This document shows positions 1-6,240 of a stretch of DNA of 9,345 nt, one piece after another. Position 1 is the stretch's first letter. Each line of letters opens with the position of its first letter. The notes below the pieces were generated by a model that was given only the letters and a program-made list of their open reading frames with translations, did no database searches and was not told the DNA's origin. The stretch comes from an uncultured Collinsella sp. (lineage in GTDB: Bacteria > Actinomycetota > Coriobacteriia > Coriobacteriales > Coriobacteriaceae). A program made the translations under genes and the position numbers. The stretch is from contig USDE01000040.1 in the NCBI GenBank assembly GCA_900553345.1, forward strand, positions 1-9,345, read 5' to 3'.

Positions 1-48
1 CTGACCCCCTGGGGACGGAGGAAAAGGGATCATTTCGTAGGCCCGTAG
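1..48. other. Intergenic edge with GGGGACGG motif
   Basis: This non-coding stretch lies downstream of the MFS gene and is cut by the window edge. It contains GGGGACGG at 11-18, whose first seven bases recur in the palindrome arms near 9215. A weak inverted repeat pairs 2-10 with 25-32, with one bulge and one C/A mismatch that would be G.U on the minus strand. No convincing gene or U-tract terminator is visible. It may be one end of a dispersed intergenic repeat, but a single truncated copy cannot show that. Confidence 0.3.
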
Positions 49-100
49 CCGCCTTGGAAACCGAATGATGGTACGAGCATCCATTCGGCTTCCAAGGCGG
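49..100 (-). repeat. Long hairpin downstream of the MFS gene
   Basis: Arms 49-70 and 78-100 form about 22 base pairs around a 7-nt loop, with a single bulged base at 81. The only other imperfection is A60 against C89, which becomes a G.U pair in minus-strand RNA, the direction in which the MFS gene is transcribed. The hairpin begins about 41 nt after the MFS stop codon. No U-run follows it directly; the nearest is four U residues some 25 nt beyond. It is therefore not a canonical intrinsic terminator. It could stabilise the 3' end of the mRNA, act as a factor-dependent end, or be a REP-like element. Confidence 0.7.
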
Positions 101-141
101 CCACGGACAGAACGGGGCGAACAGAAAAGAGCGACGGGCGT

Positions 142-1446
142 CTACTCCCCCGCCACGCTCGCGCGCAGCTTGGCGGCGATGGGCTCGGATGCCAGCAGGA
201 ACACGAGCATGACCACGGAGCACGCCAGGCACACGATCCAGGCGCTCGCAAAGGAGCCCGTGGCATCGAACAGCACGCCCGAGACAATGGCGCCCACGGT
301 GCCGCCGACCATCTCGAGCGAGGTGATAGTGCCCGTGACCTTGCCGAGGTCGGCCATGCCAAACTGATTGGACGCGGCGATGGTAGGCGTGATGGTGCCC
401 ATGCACGTTCCGATACCAAAGCTCACAGCGGCGACAATAGGACCGAGGTCCGTCGTCGGGAAGCACAGCGCCACGCAGGCGATAATGCACGCAACGGAGC
501 CAAGGATATTGCCAAAGCGCAGGCCAAAGCGGTCATAGATCGCACCGAGCGAAATTTTGGCGATAACGACGGTAACCATGTAGGCCGAAAGTACGGTACC
601 CGCCCACATGGGATCGTGGCCGCCCGTGACAATCTTGGCGCCGTTGACGGTAACACTCGTCATGTTGGTGACCTGGTTGGGCAAGATGGCGCCGTTAACG
701 AGACCCATAAAGAGGAAGGCGACGACAAGCAGCCAAAATGCCGGGCTCTTCTTGATACGAGACCAGCCGACGCTAACCTCGGGGGCCGTGTGCTCGTCCT
801 TGTCGCCAGCCGTCGAGACGGACGGATCGCCCGGGTTCTCGCCGAGCGGTTTAAGGCCGATCTCGGAAGGCTTGGTGCGGAAGGAATAGGCCGTGATGGG
901 CAGCGCCGCCACCATGCAGATAGCCGCGAGCACCAGGAAGGCGGAACGCCAGCCAACGCTCACGATGAGCGAGCTTACGATGGGAGACAGAATAGCGCCG
1001 CCAAAGCCCGAGCCCGAAAGTGCGATGGAGATGGCAAGGCCTCGCTTGGCCGTAAACCAGTTGGCGGTCACCAGGCTGATGAGCAGGCGGGTCGAGGCGA
1101 CGGCAAAGCAGCCCGAGACGGCAAAGAGCACGTAGACCTGCCACAGCTCACCCACGAAGCTCATGCCCGCGAGCACCGACGAGGTAGCGATAACGGTGAG
1201 CGAGCCCAATACGCGGCCACTCACCTTATCGGCGACATGGCCAATGACAAGTGAGCCGATAACGCTCACCACGGTGGAGATGGCGTTGGAGATGTTGTAC
1301 TGCGCAAGCGTGATGCCCAGGTCGCTTACGATGAGCGGCTGAAACAGGCTCATGCAGTTAACGAAAATCGTGTAGCACGTGGCCATGATGACAAAGCCGG
1401 AGGCCACCACGAGCCAACCGGGGAAAAATTTACGTTGCTGGGACAT
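142..1446 (-). CDS. MFS transporter, oxalate/formate antiporter (OFA)-like
   Basis: This 434-residue protein is a secondary transporter of the cytoplasmic membrane with about 12 hydrophobic helices in two six-helix halves. The halves are split by a hydrophilic loop at residues 190-232. The loop 2-3 signature of the family appears as GHVADKVSGR (69-78), and its counterpart in the second half is YDRFG (304-308). The WFTAKRGLAISIALSGSGFGG segment (130-150) and the IGLKPLG motif after helix 6 (196-202) resemble OFA/monocarboxylate-type MFS permeases. The start is set by AAGGAG at 1453-1458, six bases ahead of the ATG and inside the end of the amidohydrolase gene, so translation is coupled. The natural substrate is not readable from sequence; the neighbour suggests an amino-acid conjugate, peptide or carboxylate. 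The family call is firm and the subfamily moderate. Confidence 0.9.
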   Translation of the reverse strand: MSQQRKFFPGWLVVASGFVIMATCYTIFVNCMSLFQPLIVSDLGITLAQYNISNAISTVVSVIGSLVIGHVADKVSGRVLGSLTVIATSSVLAGMSFVGELWQVYVLFAVSGCFAVASTRLLISLVTANWFTAKRGLAISIALSGSGFGGAILSPIVSSLIVSVGWRSAFLVLAAICMVAALPITAYSFRTKPSEIGLKPLGENPGDPSVSTAGDKDEHTAPEVSVGWSRIKKSPAFWLLVVAFLFMGLVNGAILPNQVTNMTSVTVNGAKIVTGGHDPMWAGTVLSAYMVTVVIAKISLGAIYDRFGLRFGNILGSVACIIACVALCFPTTDLGPIVAAVSFGIGTCMGTITPTIAASNQFGMADLGKVTGTITSLEMVGGTVGAIVSGVLFDATGSFASAWIVCLACSVVMLVFLLASEPIAAKLRASVAGE

Positions 1447-1449
1447 GGA

Positions 1450-2751
1450 TTACTCCTTATGGTCCGCAATGTATCCGAGAGCGACGGCGGCATAAGCCGC
1501 GGCGCCGAGAGGAAGCTCGGCATCGTTAAAGCGCGCCTTGGGATGGTGCTGGGCAAAATGCTCGTCCGTATCGGTCACGGCCGCGCCCACCGTAAAGTAC
1601 GCACTTGGAATCTCGCTCGAGATAAGTGCGAAATCCTCGCTCGCCATGGCGTGGAATAGCGGCAGGAAGGCAGCCTTGGGCAGCACCGCGCCCACGTAGC
1701 CAAGCGAGGCCTGAGTCATATCGCTGTCGAGCACGAGCGGCGGAACGTCCGAAAGCGTCTCGATGGTTGCCGGCGTACGATATGTTGCGGCAACGCCGTT
1801 GACGACCTCCGCGATGCGGGTCTTAAGGTGAGCCATGAGCTCGACATCGAAGCCGCGCAACGTCCCCTCGAGCACGCAGGTGTCGGGGATAACGTTGGCC
1901 GCCAAGCCGCCAGCGAACTTACCCACGGTAAGCGCGACCTCCTTGGCCGCCGGCACCTCGCGGGAGATAAGCTCCTGAAGCGCCAGGTGCACATGCACGC
2001 CGGCCGTGATGGGGTCGATGCAAATCTCGGGGCTGGAACCGTGGCCACCCTTGCCCTGCAGCGTGATGCGGAAACCGTACACGCCCGAGAGCGCCGGACT
2101 CCCATAGAGCACTAGGCCGAGCGGCGACTGGCTGTTGACGTGCATGGCAAAAGCCGCCTGAGGACGCGGGTTCTCGAGCAAGCCGTCGGCGATGGCAGCG
2201 CGTGCTCCCTCAAAGGTCTCCTCGCCCGGCTGGAACAGCAATTTCACCGTGGCGTTGGCCTCCACAAGCTCGGCCTCGCGGGCCTTGAGCAGGCGCGCTG
2301 CACCAAGCAGCGCCGTCGCGTGCATATCGTGACCGCAAGCATGCATGCAACCATTGGTGGATGCAAAGGGCTCGCCGGATTCCTCGACAACGGGCAGGGC
2401 ATCCATATCGCTTCGGAGCATGACGACCGTTCCGGCCTGCTCGTCCTTGCACGTGCCATTGCCCTGAGCGGCCGCGGCCGCACCGGCACCGATCAGGCCA
2501 ACGACGCAGGAACCGTCGACTAGCGTGGTATGGGGGATGTCCATCTCGTCCAGACGTGCCTGGATATAGGCAGACGTCTGCGGAAGATTGTTGCCGAGCT
2601 CGGGCATCTGGTGTAGATCGTGTCGCCACGCAGCGAGCTCGTCTGCAAAAGCCCGAGCTTCTGCGACAAGGCCGTCACCGATAGCGGTCTGCGCCGCTGT
2701 GGTAGCCTGAGGCGCTGGTTGCGGTTGAAAATCGGACAGAGCTGGTGCCAT
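1450..2751 (-). CDS. M20-family (M20D-like) metal-dependent amidohydrolase
   Basis: This is a predicted cytoplasmic amidohydrolase of 433 residues, hydrolysing an amide bond in N-acyl amino acids or related conjugates such as hippurate, aminobenzoyl-glutamate or N-acetyl-diaminopimelate. Family motifs run in order: WRHDLHQMPELG (42-53), RSDMDALP (113-120), the metal-site ACGHD (138-142), FQPGEE (173-178) with the acidic catalytic pair, MHV (203-205), and GGHGSSP (235-241) at the start of the lid/dimerisation domain. HHP (402-404) is near the C-terminus. Likely metal ligands are C139, H141, E178, H204 and H402 or H403. I chose the ATG at 2751 because GGAGG lies six bases upstream. An in-frame ATG at 2805 would add 18 residues but has no comparable site. 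An Ala/Gly-rich stretch at 88-107 looks like an inserted loop. It shares an operon with the MFS gene, which starts three bases after its stop codon. The family is clear and the substrate unknown. Confidence 0.92.
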   Translation of the reverse strand: MAPALSDFQPQPAPQATTAAQTAIGDGLVAEARAFADELAAWRHDLHQMPELGNNLPQTSAYIQARLDEMDIPHTTLVDGSCVVGLIGAGAAAAAQGNGTCKDEQAGTVVMLRSDMDALPVVEESGEPFASTNGCMHACGHDMHATALLGAARLLKAREAELVEANATVKLLFQPGEETFEGARAAIADGLLENPRPQAAFAMHVNSQSPLGLVLYGSPALSGVYGFRITLQGKGGHGSSPEICIDPITAGVHVHLALQELISREVPAAKEVALTVGKFAGGLAANVIPDTCVLEGTLRGFDVELMAHLKTRIAEVVNGVAATYRTPATIETLSDVPPLVLDSDMTQASLGYVGAVLPKAAFLPLFHAMASEDFALISSEIPSAYFTVGAAVTDTDEHFAQHHPKARFNDAELPLGAAAYAAVALGYIADHKE

Positions 2752-2757
2752 AGATGC

Positions 2758-2762
2758 CCTCC
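2758..2762 (-). promoter_or_regulatory. Ribosome binding site of the M20 amidohydrolase
   Basis: GGAGG on the minus strand lies six bases ahead of the ATG at 2751. It decides the start codon against the longer in-frame reading from 2805, and it places the inverted repeat at 2782-2803 in the untranslated leader. Confidence 0.85.
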
Positions 2763-2781
2763 AGTAACGTTTTTGCAGCAA

Positions 2782-2803
2782 GCACTTTGATAGCGTAAAG
2801 TGC
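2782..2803. promoter_or_regulatory. Inverted repeat, candidate operator
   Basis: GCACTTT (2782-2788) and AAAGTGC (2797-2803) form a perfect 7-bp inverted repeat with an 8-nt spacer, 31 bases upstream of the amidohydrolase start. A further half-site, ACTTT, lies at 2812-2816 with similar spacing. The geometry suits a dimeric transcription factor acting on the M20-MFS unit. I could not place a good -10/-35 pair here, so its relation to the promoter is unknown. No regulator gene adjoins it within the window. Confidence 0.45.
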
Positions 2804-2829
2804 AAGGTACTACTTTAAGGGCGACGCAT

Positions 2830-2854
2830 AAAAAATGCCGCCCCGGGAGGCGGC
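2830..2854 (-). terminator. Intrinsic terminator after the EamA permease gene
   Basis: Read on the minus strand, GCCGCC (2854-2849) pairs with GGCGGC (2842-2837) around a 6-nt loop. A single A and then six T residues (2835-2830) follow. It lies 12 bases past the permease stop codon and separates that gene from the M20-MFS unit. Confidence 0.8.
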
Positions 2855-2866
2855 GCAACAAATTGT

Positions 2867-3850
2867 TTACAATTGCGGACGCGGCTTTCGACGCAAAAAA
2901 ACGAAATGCGTCTCGCTCAAGATAATCGAAAGAAAGATGAGCGCGAAGCCGGCGAGCAGGCGCGAGGTGAGCGCCTCCCCCATCAGCAGCACCGAGAACA
3001 GCACACCCGAAGGCGACTCCATCGAAAGGAGCAGCGAGCCCGTTGAGGCCGGGACATGCGCCAGGCCGACGTTTTGGATGAGCAGAGCCACACACGTACA
3101 GCCCACCGATAGAAACGCCATCACACCGATAAAGCTCGGCGTCCACACGGACAGCGGCGCTTGGGTCTCGAATAACAGCGACGAGATCAGGCTCAGCACG
3201 CCGTTGCCCACAAACATCCAAAACGTGATGACGTTGATGTCCATCTTGCGGCCATACTTGGCGGTCACCGCCATCTGGATGGCAAAGAAGACCGCACCGC
3301 CCAGCGTAATGGCATCGCCGACATTGAACTCGACGCTATCGAGCGCCACCAGACCAATGCCCGCCAGGCACAGCAACGCGGCGCCCAAGTTGTAACGGGT
3401 AAGCTTTTCGCCGCTTAGGACGTAGCTCGCAAACGGCACGAGGATGCAATAGGTACCCGTCAAAAATGCACTCTTGCCCGCCGTGGTCTGTGCCAGGCCA
3501 ATCGTCTGCAAACCGTACGCGCCCCACATAAGTGCGCCCATACCAAGTCCGACGATAAGGTTGCGGGCATTAAAGTGCGCGATGATGCGTTTGTGGAAGA
3601 TGGCGAACATAACCAGCGAAGCCGGAAGAAAACGAATATAGAGCAGTTCGAACACCGGAATGGTGTCGAGCGCATCTTTCATGGTGGTAAAGGAATAGCC
3701 CCAGATGACCGCCACCGATAGCAGCAAGCCCTTCCAGAAGAACGGGGAACGCGCGCCGGCGCCGCGGGAGGTGCCGCCGGCGCCCAGGTCCTCCCGTGCG
3801 ACAGGGCTATCGGGCATGTTTTCGATTTCGTTGGCAGCGTATTGGGCCAT
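2867..3850 (-). CDS. EamA/DMT-superfamily permease
   Basis: This 327-residue integral membrane protein of the drug/metabolite transporter superfamily probably exports or takes up a small metabolite. Two EamA repeats of about five helices each are visible. The first runs over roughly 38-170 and ends with SGEKLTRYNLGAALLCLAGI (146-165). The second runs over roughly 178-316 and ends with MGEALTSRLLAGFALIFLSI (290-309). The conserved GE and following helix are thus present in both halves, as expected for the ten-helix fold. The first 35 residues are hydrophilic and Gly/Ala-rich, longer than is usual before helix 1. The tail (RRKPRPQL) is basic, consistent with a cytoplasmic end. GAGG lies seven bases ahead of the ATG, supporting this start over the internal Met12. 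The gene sits between two terminators and is probably monocistronic. The substrate cannot be inferred. Confidence 0.92.
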   Translation of the reverse strand: MAQYAANEIENMPDSPVAREDLGAGGTSRGAGARSPFFWKGLLLSVAVIWGYSFTTMKDALDTIPVFELLYIRFLPASLVMFAIFHKRIIAHFNARNLIVGLGMGALMWGAYGLQTIGLAQTTAGKSAFLTGTYCILVPFASYVLSGEKLTRYNLGAALLCLAGIGLVALDSVEFNVGDAITLGGAVFFAIQMAVTAKYGRKMDINVITFWMFVGNGVLSLISSLLFETQAPLSVWTPSFIGVMAFLSVGCTCVALLIQNVGLAHVPASTGSLLLSMESPSGVLFSVLLMGEALTSRLLAGFALIFLSIILSETHFVFLRRKPRPQL

Positions 3851-3857
3851 GGAACAT

Positions 3858-3861
3858 CCTC
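3858..3861 (-). promoter_or_regulatory. Ribosome binding site of the EamA permease
   Basis: GAGG on the minus strand lies seven bases before the ATG at 3850. It supports the start that keeps the hydrophilic N-terminal extension. Confidence 0.7.
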
Positions 3862-3890
3862 ACACTCAATCTGGGCGTGGTGTCCGCACG

Positions 3891-3919
3891 CGTATGGCTG
3901 CGTGCCGCCTCATGGTCAA
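3891..3919 (-). promoter_or_regulatory. Candidate promoter of the EamA permease
   Basis: TTGACC (3919-3914) matches five of six bases of the -35 consensus. It is followed after 17 bases by CATACG (3896-3891), a weak match to the -10 consensus. It is the best candidate between the preceding terminator and the permease start, and its -35 box overlaps the end of that terminator's T-tract. The weak -10 makes this tentative. Confidence 0.35.
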
Positions 3920-3954
3920 ATAAAAACAGGGCGCACCGGACCCCCGGCACGCCC
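3918..3954 (-). terminator. Intrinsic terminator of the YhgE/Pip operon
   Basis: On the minus strand an 11-bp stem pairs GGGCGTGCCGG (3954-3944) with CCGGTGCGCCC (3939-3929). Two pairs are G.U, and the loop is 4 nt. TG and then TTTTTATTT (3926-3918) follow. It ends the two-gene unit about 97 nt after the stop codon of the 729-residue protein. The leader between that stop and the stem (about 3955-4050) shows no convincing gene. Confidence 0.88.
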
Positions 3955-4050
3955 CGCTACTGTAGCAACAACCAGCACTGCATCGCAATCCAGCCCACTA
4001 AAGCGTCGGCAGAGTAAACCTCGATGTTTCGTCAATGTCACGCTGTTGCA

Positions 4051-6240
4051 CTAAATAAGTTTCGTGCTTTCAAGCTTTTCGATAATCCAGTCGTTTGCTT
4101 TGATGACCGGGCGGCGGAAAACGACGCCCAGGGCCAGCGACGGAATCAGGTAGCTCGCCAAAATGCCCAGCTCAACCCAGTACTCCATATGGTAGGCACC
4201 GGCCATGGCGGCGTGCATGGCGTTGATGCCGTGAGTAAACGGCAGGAACGGATAGATCGCCTGGAACACGGGGCCGGTCATCTCGATGGGGAACGTGCCG
4301 CCCGAACCGCCGACCTGCATGACCAGCAGCACGACAGCGAGCGCCTTGCCGATATCGCCAAACGACACGGTGAGCGTGTAGACGATATTGGAGAACACGA
4401 GACTCGCGACCCAGCCGGCAAGTACAAACTGCAGCGGGTTGTCGCACTGGATGCCAAAGAACAGGATGTCGCCAGCGCACACGAGCGTTGCCTGCAGCAG
4501 GGCCAGACCGCCAAAGAACAGGTAGCGGCCCAGATAGATCTCGTGCAGGCGCACGGGGATGAGCTCGTTGATGAGCTCATCGTCAACCGAGACCTTCATC
4601 ATGGCCGCCAGCACGATCGAGCCGACCCATAGCGACAGAATCGTGTAGAACGGTGCCATGGCCGAACCGTAGTTGCGAATCGGATAGACCGGCTTGCGGT
4701 CGAGCGCGACGGGGCCGGAAAGCGACACGGCCAGACCCTCGGGATCATTGCCGATCATCGTCTTGATCGTGGCAAGGTCGTCCGACATCAGGGCGCCATC
4801 GAGCTCGTCCTTAAAGGCACTGATCTTATCGGACGCTTCACCTAGCTGATCGGAAGCCTTGTTGACCAGCTTGGCGGCCTTGGAGAGGCCCTTTGCCAGC
4901 GAACCGGATGCGTCGGTTAGGCCGTCTACGGCGCTATCCAGATTGCCCGAGATACCATCGAGCGAGTCTAGGATGCCCGAGACGGTCTTCTTGAGCTCCT
5001 TGACCTTAACCGAGAACGTGGAATCGTAATCGGATTTGGCGCCCGCGATGCCGGCCTTGGCATCGGCGATGGCCTGATCGACCTCGGCACGCGAGTTGTT
5101 GACCTCGGCCATGCTGTCGGAGAGAGACTTCGCGGTGGCCGCCAGATCCTCGGCATTGTTGCGGTACTCAACGGCGATTCTGCCCAGCGACGTCGCGGCG
5201 GACTTGAGGCCATCCTTCAAATTCTCATCGCTCACCTGGTCGGCAAGACTGCGGAGCTGATCGGCCATCGCATCGATATCCTTGGCGCGCGCATTGAGGG
5301 CCGAAGCGGCATCGTTGAGTTGGGACACCGTAAGGTCGACATGCTGGTTCGCGGCATCGAACGCCTTCGCGAGCTCGGCAGACACATTGTCGAACGAACC
5401 CGCACTTCCATCGATCGCGGCATCGATGGCATCGTTTGCCGCCTTAAGCGCTTCTTTGGAATCATCGATACCGCTTTTGGCATGTTCCATGAGCTGCTTT
5501 GTCGACTCATCGACGGCACCGGTCTGCTTGAGCATGCCGCTCGCCGACGTCAGCGAATCGGACGTGGAGCTCAAAATGCCCGCAAGCGATGTTGCGCTGG
5601 CCTGAACGTCTCGCAGGTCCTCAATCGAATCGCCAAGCGTCGAGGACAGGTTGGCGATAAAGTTGCTGACCTGGTCGGTGCTCATGTAATCGAGCAGGCT
5701 GGACACCGTCTTAAGACCGATGCTCGTAATGGTCTCGGTAAAAGATTCGTTAACCTGGTTCTGAACGGCGCTCGAACCCTTCTCGGTCACGATCTGCGCG
5801 ATGGCGTTGGCCTTCTGGTTCTCGTAAAACTCGATATCGGCGTGTTTCACGTCGGTCGAGAAAAGCGTCATCATGTCAGCGCTAAACGTTTTGGGAATAA
5901 CGACGGCAGCATAGTACGCGCCCGACTTAACGCCCTCGATAGCCTTTTCGCGATCGTTAAGCACAACCCAATCGAAGCTCTCGTTGCCACGTAGGGTGGC
6001 GGTCACGTTTTCGCCCACGTTAACCTCGACGGGGATCAGATCGCTCTCGTAACCCTCATCGGTGTTGACCACGGCAATCTTAAGATTGCCGGTGTTGCCG
6101 TACGGATCCCAGCTGCCGGCGATGTTAAACCACGCGTACAGGCACGGCACGATAATGAGGCCCATCACGACAATCAAGCCGATCACGGAGCGAGACACGT
6201 TTTGGACATCGCGCCTAAACAGATGCAGGATGTTCTTCAT
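4051..6240 (-). CDS. YhgE/Pip-family membrane protein (shorter paralogue)
   Basis: This 729-residue protein matches the plan of the YhgE/Pip family (Lactococcus phage infection protein and Bacillus YhgE, related to EsaA of type VII secretion). A short basic N-terminus leads to one membrane helix (18-38) and the family motif YAWFNIAGSWDPYGNT (35-50). The ectodomain continues with GAYYAAVVIPKTFS (107-120). A long charged helical stalk at about 185-490 is rich in Lys, Asp, Glu and Ala. The C-terminal ABC-2-like membrane domain starts near YPIRNYGSAMAPFYTILSLW (519-538) and contains GGSGGTFPIEM (644-654) and PFLPFTHGIN (664-673). About five helices follow the stalk, and the tail is basic. The start directly abuts the upstream stop codon and has a very strong ribosome binding site. 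The family is confident; the molecular function is unsettled even for characterised members. No ATPase partner is visible. Confidence 0.9.
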   Translation of the reverse strand: MKNILHLFRRDVQNVSRSVIGLIVVMGLIIVPCLYAWFNIAGSWDPYGNTGNLKIAVVNTDEGYESDLIPVEVNVGENVTATLRGNESFDWVVLNDREKAIEGVKSGAYYAAVVIPKTFSADMMTLFSTDVKHADIEFYENQKANAIAQIVTEKGSSAVQNQVNESFTETITSIGLKTVSSLLDYMSTDQVSNFIANLSSTLGDSIEDLRDVQASATSLAGILSSTSDSLTSASGMLKQTGAVDESTKQLMEHAKSGIDDSKEALKAANDAIDAAIDGSAGSFDNVSAELAKAFDAANQHVDLTVSQLNDAASALNARAKDIDAMADQLRSLADQVSDENLKDGLKSAATSLGRIAVEYRNNAEDLAATAKSLSDSMAEVNNSRAEVDQAIADAKAGIAGAKSDYDSTFSVKVKELKKTVSGILDSLDGISGNLDSAVDGLTDASGSLAKGLSKAAKLVNKASDQLGEASDKISAFKDELDGALMSDDLATIKTMIGNDPEGLAVSLSGPVALDRKPVYPIRNYGSAMAPFYTILSLWVGSIVLAAMMKVSVDDELINELIPVRLHEIYLGRYLFFGGLALLQATLVCAGDILFFGIQCDNPLQFVLAGWVASLVFSNIVYTLTVSFGDIGKALAVVLLVMQVGGSGGTFPIEMTGPVFQAIYPFLPFTHGINAMHAAMAGAYHMEYWVELGILASYLIPSLALGVVFRRPVIKANDWIIEKLESTKLI

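Noticed and set aside
616..1254. 212-codon plus-strand frame opposite the MFS gene
   Set aside because: It has charged, low-hydrophobicity shadow composition, while the minus strand encodes a clear MFS protein.
2752..2805. Upstream in-frame ATG extending the M20 protein by 18 residues
   Set aside because: A strong GGAGG six bases before the ATG at 2751 marks the better start. The extra segment is family-atypical and holds an inverted repeat.
2520..3221. 233-codon minus-strand frame bridging the EamA and M20 genes
   Set aside because: It overlaps both genes out of frame and crosses a terminator. The protein has no family signal.
4024..5994. Plus-strand open frames of about 200 codons (4024-4632 and 5320-5994)
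   Set aside because: They lie antisense to the shorter YhgE/Pip gene, show the same biased composition, and lack ribosome binding sites.
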